The notes below the pieces were generated by a model, which searched no databases, was not told the DNA's origin, and saw nothing but the letters and a program-made list of their open reading frames with translations. From contig JAISMT010000148.1 in the NCBI GenBank assembly GCA_031276585.1, forward strand, positions 1 to 6,075: DNA of 6,075 bases, given 5' to 3'. Numbering within the stretch: the stretch's first letter is position 1; each line of letters starts with the position of its first letter. This document shows, in pieces, positions 1-5,474 of the stretch. A program made the translations under genes and the position numbers. The stretch comes from Bifidobacteriaceae bacterium. Its GTDB lineage: Bacteria; Actinomycetota; Actinomycetes; Actinomycetales; WQXJ01.

Positions 1-1
1 G

Positions 2-226
2 GGAACGGTATTGTTCCTGTTCAACTTGGCTTTCTCTATTGTTTACTCAATCTTGAGCGCGGTGCTGACAGCCTCGTTGCTGTGGACCTCGGCTTCATTC
101 ATCCTTCCGTTGTTGGGTCTGCTTTGGCTAGTGCCCTTAATCTTTGTGATCTTGGGGATTGTCAACGCCTCCCAAGGTAAGCTGCAACCGTTGCCGGTGA
201 TTGGCAAAATCACCATCATCAAATAG
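2..226 (+). CDS. DUF4870-domain membrane protein, C-terminal fragment (5' truncated by window edge)
   Basis: The reading frame is open to the left edge, so the true start lies outside the window; a TTG at 11 is in frame but is only an internal Leu codon. The 74 visible residues form two hydrophobic segments (about residues 3-27 and 30-53) joined by a short polar turn. They end in a hydrophilic tail, NASQGKLQPLPVIGKITIIK. The pattern of NA-x-QG, a Pro-containing stretch and a short Ile/Lys end is the usual finish of DUF4870 (Tic20-like) small membrane proteins, which are typically about 100-130 residues. Function is unknown for most of this family. The gene is followed after 47 bp by a strong intrinsic terminator, so it is the last gene of its transcript. 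The family call rests on the tail motif and the two-helix layout only. Confidence 0.7.
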   Translation, partial: GTVLFLFNLAFSIVYSILSAVLTASLLWTSASFILPLLGLLWLVPLIFVILGIVNASQGKLQPLPVIGKITIIK

Positions 227-273
227 TCAGTTACCTGATCCAAACCCAGGTATCACAGGTAGTAACTAACAGG

Positions 274-319
274 CCCCGCAGAAGGCTCGAGTAACACGAG
301 AACCTTCTGCGGGGTTTTT
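274..319 (+). terminator. Rho-independent terminator of the DUF4870 gene
   Basis: A perfect 12-bp stem pairs CCCCGCAGAAGG (274-285) with CCTTCTGCGGGG (303-314), followed directly by TTTTT (315-319). The loop can extend the helix through CTCG (286-289) and CGAG (297-300) after a two-A bulge. The orientation and T-run fit termination of the + strand transcript arriving from 226. Confidence 0.93.
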
Positions 320-345
320 CTTGAAGACATCACAGAAAAACCCCG
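310..345. repeat. Perfect 11-bp inverted repeat overlapping the terminator
   Basis: CGGGGTTTTTC (310-320) is exactly complementary to GAAAAACCCCG (335-345) across a 14-nt loop. The left arm reuses the 3' arm and T-tract of the terminator, so the two hairpins exclude each other. No T-run follows either side of this second hairpin, so it is not a canonical terminator in either direction. It is also the only strong structure downstream of the minus-strand gene ending at 431. Confidence 0.75.
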
Positions 346-430
346 GTGGCATAAAAAGAATTGGGTGGGTTGGTTTCTAGCGCCACGCAAGGTTTGAGTT
401 CGGTCCGGGAGAGCCCTCCACTGTGGTTTC

Positions 431-1261
431 CTACCGCAGGCGCTCCAAGGCAGCGGGATCTCCGGTCCCACCGGAACGCCAATAGCCCGCCGCGTGCAGG
501 TTACCGGGCAACGGGCGCCCCGCCATCGCGATGGCGCGCCGGGCCCGCGTAACTAGACCCGCCTCGCCCGCTATAAAAAACTTCACGTCCGGCTGGTCCG
601 GATGCCAACCGGGGGGAGCTAGTTCGCCCCGCTCCGCTAAATCAGCCCAGTTCCCTTCCGTGCCGTAATGCCAGGCCACATTCCAACCCTCAGCGGTGGG
701 TAGCTCCTGATGTTCCAGCGAGCTGGGAGACCAAATATGGGCTTGTACCGCCACCGTGGCCGGTAACGCTATCAACCATTGACGAATGGCTGGTAAAGCA
801 GTCAAGTCACCAGCCAAGAAATAGCGTTGGTGCTGCTGCTCCACCCGCCCCCGGCCTAACGGACCCGCCACCCTTAACACCTGCCCGGCTTCAGCCTGAG
901 CCGCCCAGCGCGCCGCTGGGCCGTGCTCGTGCAACACAAAATCCAAAGCAAACCGGCCCGTCTCCGGGTCAAAATCCACCAACGTGTAGGCCCTAGCCGC
1001 AGCACTGGACTCCGAACCGGCGGCCGGCCCCGCAGCTGCGCCTACCGGCCCGGTTTTCCCCGAAGGCCCTGGAACTCCCGCCGGGTCAAGGGGGAAAAAT
1101 CCTCTGACCCAAGCGGCAGTTGGAACCGAACGGCCCGTAAACAATTCAGGTGCGATCAGATGCACCCGCCGCAACTGGGGGGTAATCAACTTGGTACCGG
1201 TAACCGTGGCCAGGACCGGACCGGAACGGCGGCGCAAGGGAATGGGTTGGGGACTAGACAC
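431..1261 (-). CDS. Siderophore-interacting protein (ViuB/SIP family FAD/NAD(P)H ferric-siderophore reductase)
   Basis: A 276-residue cytosolic flavoprotein of normal length for the ViuB/SIP family. Members use NAD(P)H and FAD to reduce ferric siderophores and release iron inside the cell. Motifs in order: R90-A-Y-T93, the FAD-contacting RxYT/S motif; HEHGPAARWA (111-120), matching the conserved HG-x-GPAS-RWA segment; LAGDLTALPAI (149-159), the pyridine-nucleotide-domain GDETALPAI hallmark; FFIAGEAGLVTRARR (228-242); and GYWRSG (259-264) near the C-terminus. A Gly/Ala/Pro/Ser-rich stretch at about 62-89, just before RxYT, is longer than the usual linker. The start is GTG at 1261-1259, preceded by a TACACT -10-like box only 6 nt upstream and no convincing Shine-Dalgarno at normal spacing, which suggests leaderless translation. 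It lies 104 bp downstream of the response-regulator gene on the same strand with no clear terminator between, so read-through is possible. No siderophore transporter is visible nearby. The family call is firm; the substrate is unknown. Confidence 0.9.
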   Translation of the reverse strand: MSSPQPIPLRRRSGPVLATVTGTKLITPQLRRVHLIAPELFTGRSVPTAAWVRGFFPLDPAGVPGPSGKTGPVGAAAGPAAGSESSAAARAYTLVDFDPETGRFALDFVLHEHGPAARWAAQAEAGQVLRVAGPLGRGRVEQQHQRYFLAGDLTALPAIRQWLIALPATVAVQAHIWSPSSLEHQELPTAEGWNVAWHYGTEGNWADLAERGELAPPGWHPDQPDVKFFIAGEAGLVTRARRAIAMAGRPLPGNLHAAGYWRSGGTGDPAALERLR

Positions 1262-1267
1262 CCCGGA

Positions 1268-1273
1268 AGTGTA
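1268..1273 (-). promoter_or_regulatory. Candidate -10 box for a leaderless SIP transcript
   Basis: The minus strand reads TACACT at 1273-1268, matching the actinobacterial TAnnnT -10 consensus. Six bases (1267-1262) separate it from the GTG start codon, so transcription would begin at or next to the start codon. No good -35 hexamer is seen 16-18 bp upstream; a copy of a direct repeat (1276-1290) sits there instead. Confidence 0.4.
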
Positions 1274-1275
1274 AC

Positions 1276-1345
1276 CTCACCCCCAAGATCTTTTCGCGCC
1301 GCTCGAATCTTTTGTGGGGACCCCGAAAAACTCACCCCAAAGAAC
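1276..1345 (-). repeat. Direct repeat pair upstream of the SIP gene (1276-1290 and 1331-1345)
   Basis: On the + strand CTCACCCCCAAGATC (1276-1290) and CTCACCCCAAAGAAC (1331-1345) agree at 13 of 15 positions, 55 bp apart (five helical turns at 11 bp). The proximal copy abuts the candidate -10 box of the SIP gene. It could be a regulator site pair. It does not resemble the DtxR/IdeR palindrome expected for iron control. The C/A-rich composition makes coincidence possible. Confidence 0.35.
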
Positions 1346-1365
1346 GCACCCCACCCGCCGCCCAG

Positions 1366-2055
1366 TTAAAGCAGATTGCGACGGGCCGCCCACCGGGTTA
1401 ATTCCGCCCGGTTAGAGAGCTGTAGCTTGCGTAGCACCGCGCTGACATGGGTTTCCACCGTTTTGATGGAAATGAACAGTTCTGAGGCCACCTCACGGTA
1501 GGTGTAGCCTCGGGCAATTAGCCGCATCACTTCTTGTTCCCGGGCTGTGAGACTATCCAACTCGTCATCGGCTACCGCTACGTCCCCTACCACTGCACCG
1601 AAAGCATCCAAGACAAACCCGGCCAAACGCGGCGAAAACACGGCGTCACCGTCTGCTACCCGTCGGACGGCATCGGCCAATTGGGGTCCGCTAATAGATT
1701 TGGTGACGTAACCCCGGGCGCCGGCCCGGATTACCGCTACCACGTCCTCAGCGGCATCGGAAACGGACAAAGCTAAAAAGCGCACCGTATCTCCTGCCGC
1801 AGTGAAAGCCCGGGCCACCTCGGCCCCACCCCCACCCGAGCCGCCCGGAAGGTGCACATCCAGCAACACCACGTCCGGGGCCGTGTCACGAATTACACTG
1901 ATGGCCTGGTCAACTGCAGCTGCCTCTCCCACTATCTCCAAGGTTGGAGTCAACTCCGCTTTTATACCGGCTCGGAAAAGCGCATGATCATCTACCAACA
2001 CCACTCGTAAAGGCCGTTGAGAGGCCAAAGCCGGGTCTTGATTCACTTCACTCAC
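1366..2055 (-). CDS. NarL/FixJ-family response regulator (receiver + LuxR HTH), partner of the PspC kinase
   Basis: A 229-residue cytoplasmic transcription factor of standard length. Receiver domain (about 16-135): acidic pair D22-D23, phospho-acceptor D66 in LLDVHLPGG, switch Ser S97 in LALSVSD, and conserved K119 in YVTKSI. A Gly-rich loop (71-77) follows D66. The LuxR-type HTH (about 167-225) has LTAREQEVMRLIARG, then the recognition region SIKTVETHVSAVLRKL. All phosphotransfer residues are present. The GTG start (2055-2053) lies inside the last codons of the kinase gene, giving an 8-bp overlap (2048-2055). An in-frame stop immediately upstream excludes a longer protein; a GTG at codon 4 is a possible alternative with GGGAAG better spaced for ribosome binding. 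Overlap implies translational coupling. By analogy with LiaR/EsrR it should regulate envelope-stress genes, probably including the divergent operon from 3385; that part is inference. Confidence 0.93.
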   Translation of the reverse strand: MSEVNQDPALASQRPLRVVLVDDHALFRAGIKAELTPTLEIVGEAAAVDQAISVIRDTAPDVVLLDVHLPGGSGGGGAEVARAFTAAGDTVRFLALSVSDAAEDVVAVIRAGARGYVTKSISGPQLADAVRRVADGDAVFSPRLAGFVLDAFGAVVGDVAVADDELDSLTAREQEVMRLIARGYTYREVASELFISIKTVETHVSAVLRKLQLSNRAELTRWAARRNLL

Positions 2056-3268
2056 TTCCCATCACTCCAATATCCATTTGTAAACGTATCTCAGTGCCCG
2101 CGCCGGGGCTGGTCCTAATAGAGGCATTACCGCCTTGGCGCCGCACCCGACCCAGGATTGATTCGCGCACCCCCAGGCGGTCAGTGGGCACCGCATCCAG
2201 ATCAAAACCCTCTCCCCGGTCCCGTACAAACACTTCCACTGACCGCTCTGACAACTCCCCGTAAAGCGAGACCGGTGGCCTACCGTGCCGCCCAGCATTC
2301 AAAAGAGCTTCTCGGGTGGCTCCTACCAGGGCTTCCAGGGCGGCGGTAGGAGACCGGTCCCCCACCAACACCATTTCTATTTCCACTCCAGTCAGGTCTT
2401 CCACCTCCGCAGCAGTAGTTTTCAGTTCAGCCGCCAAGGAGCTACCAGCTGGAGGCCGGTCCTGGTACAGCCATTGGCGCAACTCGCGTTCCTGAGCCCG
2501 GGCCAAACGCCGCACCGCTGCTGGGTCTTCGGCTTGGACTCGGATCACGGCTAGGGTTTGTAGAACCGAATCATGCAGATGGGCCGCAATATCGGCCCGC
2601 TCGGACTCGCGGGCGGTAGCTGCACGTTGGTCCCCCAAAGCGTTGAGTAACCGCAACCACCAGGGAGCGAGCACCAAAGCCACCCCCGCCAACACTGCTA
2701 CCCCTGCCAGCAGAGCCAACAACATGGAAGCGGCGTCCCGCCCCTGGGTGGTCAACAACACCACCGCCAACACCACCAGAGCCAGTGCCCCCACCAACCG
2801 GGCCCAAGAAACCGGACCGCGGCGGGCTAAAGCATCGGTCCGTTCCAACTGGCTCCACGCCAACCACACGCCACCCGCTAAAGCAGCGGTAGGGGCTAAC
2901 CATTGCCATGGCACGGCCACACCAGCAGCAGCGGCTGCCATCAGGCCCGCCACCACCAGTAACACCACCCCACCTAATAAACGCAACAACGGGACCCGCC
3001 GCACCGGGTCACGCAGCATGGGGGCCAGGCGAGCCAAAGCCGGAGGTGGTGCAGCTCCCGGGCTGCCGGCTGGTTCCCCACCGGGGGTCATAACCCAGAG
3101 CCACAGGTAGAACAACGCACCCGCCCCCAACAAGCCGCTGATCACAAAACCCCAGCGCACCAACTTGACTCTGATCCCAAAATATTGAGAAAGTCCCAGC
3201 GCCACTCCCCCCACCCAACGTCCCCGAACCGGACGCCTTAGCACGCGGAATGGGACCGGGTTAGACAT
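2048..3268 (-). CDS. PspC-domain sensor histidine kinase (LiaS/EsrS-like)
   Basis: A membrane-bound kinase of 406 residues from the ATG at 3268. An N-terminal PspC domain (about 6-62) has RGRWVGGVALGLSQYFGI followed by a hydrophobic helix (39-60) ending in WLWVMTP. Four more probable TM helices lie at about 95-116, 121-139, 155-173 and 179-201. The DHp helix carries phospho-acceptor H232 in AAHLHDSVLQTLAVI, the HDSVLQTL pattern of NarX/LiaS-type kinases. The ATPase domain has an N-box (EALLNAGRHG, N324), a G1 box (DRGEGFD, D350-G354), GVRESILGR and a final GAGTEI; all catalytic boxes are intact. No extracytoplasmic sensor domain is seen, typical of intramembrane-sensing kinases. Starts at ATG 3277 (+3 codons) and GTG 3298 (+10 codons) are also in frame with no clear Shine-Dalgarno; 3268 was chosen because it leaves the repeat array upstream and the PspC domain complete. 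It is co-transcribed with the overlapping regulator gene and divergent from another PspC protein. Confidence 0.9.
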   Translation of the reverse strand: MSNPVPFRVLRRPVRGRWVGGVALGLSQYFGIRVKLVRWGFVISGLLGAGALFYLWLWVMTPGGEPAGSPGAAPPPALARLAPMLRDPVRRVPLLRLLGGVVLLVVAGLMAAAAAGVAVPWQWLAPTAALAGGVWLAWSQLERTDALARRGPVSWARLVGALALVVLAVVLLTTQGRDAASMLLALLAGVAVLAGVALVLAPWWLRLLNALGDQRAATARESERADIAAHLHDSVLQTLAVIRVQAEDPAAVRRLARAQERELRQWLYQDRPPAGSSLAAELKTTAAEVEDLTGVEIEMVLVGDRSPTAALEALVGATREALLNAGRHGRPPVSLYGELSERSVEVFVRDRGEGFDLDAVPTDRLGVRESILGRVRRQGGNASIRTSPGAGTEIRLQMDIGVMGSE

Positions 3269-3384
3269 GTAGACCATAGAACCACGTTGGCCGCTCACCT
3301 CAGGGGAAATTCAGGGTTCAACCAGGGTGAGACCAGGGCCTTACCTAATAGCCGCGGTTGGTATTAGCGCCCAGACTAGATGAC
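3269..3384. promoter_or_regulatory. Divergent promoter region between the kinase/regulator operon and the PspC/LiaF-like operon
   Basis: These 116 bp must hold promoters for both directions. I see no clean -35/-10 pair on either strand. Weak candidates are TATGGT on the minus strand (3278-3273), only 4 nt before the ATG at 3268, and CAGACT on the + strand (3372-3377), 7 nt before the ATG at 3385. The lack of good -35 boxes would fit activator-dependent promoters using the CAGGG array at 3301-3338, but that is inference. Confidence 0.5.
3301..3338. repeat. Four CAGGG direct repeats at exact 11-bp spacing; candidate operator
   Basis: CAGGG occurs at 3301, 3312, 3323 and 3334, each start exactly 11 bp from the last, so all copies lie on about the same DNA face. 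The two preceding bases are CT, TT, AC and AC, so the last two copies share ACCAGGG. An overlapping GGTTCAACC palindrome sits at 3315-3323. The array lies midway between the two divergent genes. NarL-family regulators commonly bind short heptamer-like sites with helical phasing, so binding by the response regulator encoded at 1366-2055 is a reasonable inference. Confidence 0.6.
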
Positions 3385-5043
3385 ATGACTGGACCATCCA
3401 TTCCCCCCCGCTCTGCTGGGTCACAGTTTTTCACCTGGATCCGAACCCAACACTTTTACCGCAGTTCTAACCGCTGGTTTGGCGGTGTAGCCAGTGGTTT
3501 GGCTTACCGCTGGGGCTGGGATCCGGTATTAGTGCGCGGCCTTTTTGTGGTCACAGCTCTACTTTCCGGCTTGGGTGTGTTGCTTTATGGTGTGGGTTGG
3601 TTGTTGTTGCCGGAGGAATCTGATGGCCGGATCCACTTCGAGGAGTTGACTCGCGGGCGGCTGAGCGCTGGTTTTTGGGGTGGTGCAGCGTTTACCTGTT
3701 TTGGGGTTTGTTTGGTCCCAACTTGGATAGCGTTCACTGAAGTAGCGGGGCTCATAGTGTTGGCGCTGATGGCCACCGGGGTGTTAGCTGGGGTGGGCTA
3801 TAGAGGGAGGCAGGCTCATACTGCTGGTTACGCTCCAGCTTGGACAGGCACAGAATCGGCCGGTAGTTTCCTTATGGCCGATGCCGCCGCCCCGCCACCA
3901 GCCTCACCAACAGCACAACGCTCGAACCCGTTGGGTACGCAAGAACCCGCTGCGGATGCTGCCGAGGCAAACCCCGGCAATGGCAACAACGGGCCCGCTA
4001 GCGATCCGGAAAATCAAGAAGACCAAACGGACCCGGCGGTACCGGAAAGTGCCGCTAATTTCGACGCAAACACCGCGACCATTGCCAGTGCTGTTCCAGA
4101 CTCTGCGCCTGGCCAAAAAACAGAAATCCAAACGGCCGCAGCGGCACCGGACCTGCCTACGGTGCCGTTTCCGCCCGGTCCCTCCGCAACGGCACCACCG
4201 TCGGGATCCTATGGGCCCGGTAGCCCTTACCCGGCGTCGTCTGCTCCGCCGCCTCATTTGCCGCCTTGGGGCCCACCCCAAACCCCACCGGCTCCCACGC
4301 CGCCACCGCCTCGACCCCAACGCCCAGCGGGTGGCCTATTAACCCTGGCCTTAGTGGGGATAGTTCTGCTGGTAATAGCCGGTATTTTGGCTTTGAGTCG
4401 CTACAGTACCTGGCTAGATGGGGTCTTGTTGGGAGGTTTTACCTCCGGTGTGATCCTGGTAGTAGTGGGCTTAGGCATGATGCTGTTGGGCTTGATGGGA
4501 CGGCGCACCGGCGGGTTTGTGGCTGCTGGACTGGCGTTAGCGTTGGTGGCCGCGCCCATTGGCGCCGGAGCTGACGCCATCTCCGTAACTAAAGGTGGCC
4601 TACGCTTCGGAAACGTAACTTTTCATCCCAGTAGCGCCACGGAAGCAGCTGGCGGCATATCCATCACCGCAGGCGATTTGTTTGCCGACCTGACCGATCC
4701 CCGTCTGCTAGACCACGGCGACGTGACCGTAAACCTCTCGGTGGGAGCCGGTAACGGAAAATTAGTACTACCACGGGGAATCCCCGTGACCGTAAATGCT
4801 TCAGTCAAAGCGGGGCAGCTATCCACCGAGGATCTAGATCCTCAAATCTGGGCCGTCAATTGGGACGGGGCCAGTGCCAAAACGGTACCTAACACCTCGT
4901 TAGGCAAGATTCACGGTACCGAAGCCGAAGGAGTGGGACTAAAAGCCCTGGTGGTACCCACCGATGATCAAACCAGCAGCCCACGGCTAACCGTCAATTA
5001 CACCGTCAACATGGGCGAACTAGACCTCATAGGACGTGGCTGA
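3385..5043 (+). CDS. PspC-domain / LiaF-like membrane protein with toast-rack-type C-terminus (EsrI-like regulator candidate)
   Basis: 552 residues from the ATG at 3385; a TTG at 3358 would add nine. A PspC domain (about 24-77) reads RSSNRWFGGVASGLAYRWGW, then a TM helix (51-75) ending in WLLLPEESDGRIHFEE, typical of actinobacterial PspC proteins. Two further TM helices follow (about 97-115, 118-138). A roughly 170-residue disordered linker (141-314) rich in Pro, Ala, Asn, Gln and Thr ends in PAPTPPPPRPQRP. Three more TM helices lie at about 317-337, 346-371 and 377-395. The C-terminal region (396-552) is Gly/Val-rich beta sequence with SVGAGNGKLVLPRGIPVTVN and VKAGQLS, closing with LTVNYTVNMGELDL. 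This alternation of vGxGxxxv and P-x-G/D-v-p-v is the hallmark of LiaF/toast-rack (DUF2154-like) domains. LiaF-like proteins restrain their cognate kinase; in C. glutamicum the PspC protein EsrI plays that part. The position, divergent from a PspC kinase, supports the same role here. No Shine-Dalgarno precedes the ATG, so translation may be leaderless. Confidence 0.85.
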   Translation: MTGPSIPPRSAGSQFFTWIRTQHFYRSSNRWFGGVASGLAYRWGWDPVLVRGLFVVTALLSGLGVLLYGVGWLLLPEESDGRIHFEELTRGRLSAGFWGGAAFTCFGVCLVPTWIAFTEVAGLIVLALMATGVLAGVGYRGRQAHTAGYAPAWTGTESAGSFLMADAAAPPPASPTAQRSNPLGTQEPAADAAEANPGNGNNGPASDPENQEDQTDPAVPESAANFDANTATIASAVPDSAPGQKTEIQTAAAAPDLPTVPFPPGPSATAPPSGSYGPGSPYPASSAPPPHLPPWGPPQTPPAPTPPPPRPQRPAGGLLTLALVGIVLLVIAGILALSRYSTWLDGVLLGGFTSGVILVVVGLGMMLLGLMGRRTGGFVAAGLALALVAAPIGAGADAISVTKGGLRFGNVTFHPSSATEAAGGISITAGDLFADLTDPRLLDHGDVTVNLSVGAGNGKLVLPRGIPVTVNASVKAGQLSTEDLDPQIWAVNWDGASAKTVPNTSLGKIHGTEAEGVGLKALVVPTDDQTSSPRLTVNYTVNMGELDLIGRG

Positions 5044-5050
5044 GGCCACG
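5035..5050 (+). other. Intercistronic hairpin enclosing the stop codon
   Basis: CGTGGC (5035-5040) and GCCACG (5045-5050) form a perfect 6-bp stem with loop TGAG; the loop begins with the TGA stop codon of the PspC/LiaF-like gene. No T-run follows, so it is not a terminator. It sits 11 nt upstream of the ribosome binding site of the next gene and could affect coupling or message stability. Confidence 0.45.
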
Positions 5051-5060
5051 ATCAGGGAAC

Positions 5061-5065
5061 AGGAG
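5061..5065 (+). promoter_or_regulatory. Shine-Dalgarno site of the small membrane protein gene
   Basis: AGGAG lies 8 nt before the ATG at 5074. It is the only strong, well-spaced ribosome binding site among the genes whose starts are visible here, and it fixes this start. Confidence 0.8.
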
Positions 5066-5073
5066 AACTAATC

Positions 5074-5349
5074 ATGAGTAACCAAGCCACCAGCCCGGTG
5101 ACATCCCCTCTAACCGCACCTTCAACCCCTGGCCCTCAGCCTCCCGCCCCCGCAACTGTCAAAACAGGTCCCCGTTTAGGGGTGGTGATTTGGGGTTTGT
5201 TGATAGCACTAGTGGGGGTGTGGGTCATAGCCGCTTCAATGGGCTTTAGCGTAGACAGCCGTTTAGCGTTGATCATCTTGCTGGCGTTGGCAGGTCTGAC
5301 TCTAGTGGTGACTGCGCTGATAGCGGCCCTACGTCGCCCTAAGGGCTAG
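5074..5349 (+). CDS. Small two-TM membrane protein, LiaF transmembrane-domain-like (DUF5668-like)
   Basis: 91 residues with a Pro/Thr/Ser-rich N-terminal tail (1-33), two hydrophobic helices (about 35-55 and 62-85) and a short basic end, RRPKG. The pattern GVVIWGLLIALVGVWVIAAS, then a short polar turn, then LALIILLALAGLTLVVTAL, resembles the paired helices of LiaF transmembrane domains. It also resembles helices 4-5 of the preceding gene's product, so it may be a stand-alone module of that domain; this is a pattern match, not an alignment. It starts 30 bp after the PspC/LiaF-like gene, has a good AGGAG site and is followed at once by a terminator, so it is almost certainly the second and last gene of that operon. 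Function is unknown; a helper or brake in the same membrane signalling complex is an inference. Confidence 0.8.
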   Translation: MSNQATSPVTSPLTAPSTPGPQPPAPATVKTGPRLGVVIWGLLIALVGVWVIAASMGFSVDSRLALIILLALAGLTLVVTALIAALRRPKG

Positions 5350-5390
5350 CTTACTTTGGGCCTGAAACTTGAGGTCCAAGGTAAGTTTTT
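5350..5390 (+). terminator. Rho-independent terminator of the PspC/LiaF-like operon
   Basis: A 14-bp stem forms between 5350-5363 (CTTACTTTGGGCCT) and 5372-5385 (AGGTCCAAGGTAAG) with two G-T wobbles (5355/5380 and 5360/5375), an 8-nt loop, and TTTTT at 5386-5390. It begins on the base after the stop codon of the small membrane protein gene. Confidence 0.93.
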
Positions 5391-5406
5391 CCCACGCGGG
5401 GTCTCA

Positions 5407-5465
5407 GCAAAATCTCTTCCCTACGGTCAGATATTTTGCGGGGTCCCCGTAGCGAGGAGTTTTTT
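5407..5465 (+). other. Pseudoknot-like inverted repeats followed by a T6 run in the convergent spacer
   Basis: Stem 1 pairs GCAAAATCT (5407-5415) with AG (5429-5430) and ATTTTGC (5433-5439), leaving a two-base bulge. The loop of stem 1 holds CTACGG (5421-5426), which is complementary to CCGTAG (5447-5452) downstream of stem 1, an H-type pseudoknot topology. A T6 run follows at 5460-5465. GCGGGGTC occurs twice (5396-5403 and 5438-5445), and CGGGGTCCCCG (5439-5449) is an 11-bp palindrome. It lies between the + strand terminator and the end of guaA. It may be the 3' end structure of the guaA transcript read on the minus strand, a small RNA, or chance. Confidence 0.4.
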
Positions 5466-5474
5466 GGAAGGTAT

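Noticed and set aside
229..267. Imperfect inverted repeat AGTTAC...GTAACT between the DUF4870 stop and the terminator
   Set aside because: The inner pairing needs bulges and there is no T-run; too weak to call a separate element.
253..471. 72-codon minus-strand frame across the terminator region
   Set aside because: It overlaps the SIP gene end and both hairpins, with a protein of no recognisable character.
521..536. Perfect 16-bp palindrome CGCCATCGCGATGGCG in the SIP gene, and CACGGGGA-A-TCCCCGTG at 4772-4788 in the PspC/LiaF-like gene
   Set aside because: Both lie in well-conserved coding stretches; palindromes of this size are not surprising in about 6 kb of GC-rich DNA, and no repeat family or regulatory context was seen.
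1262..1365. Possible terminator after the response regulator gene
   Set aside because: The minus strand has a TTTTT tract and a GGGGTCCCC palindrome here, but no stem stands directly before the T-run; no terminator can be supported.
923..1369. 148-codon + strand open frame antisense to the SIP gene
   Set aside because: Translation is Arg/Pro/Ser-rich with no domain pattern; it is a shadow of a convincing flavoreductase on the other strand.
2327..2340. Two CAGGG copies inside the kinase gene
   Set aside because: Spacing is 9 bp, only two copies, and they fall in coding sequence; not part of the phased array at 3301-3338.
2571..3110. Frames at 2571-2909 (-) and 2643-3110 (+)
   Set aside because: Low-complexity Gly- or Thr/Ala-rich shadows of the kinase transmembrane region.
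3881..4342. 153-codon + strand frame inside the PspC/LiaF-like gene, and the 138-codon minus-strand frame at 3904-4320
   Set aside because: Both are extremely Arg-rich translations of the GC-rich Pro linker in other frames; no start signals and no recognisable fold.
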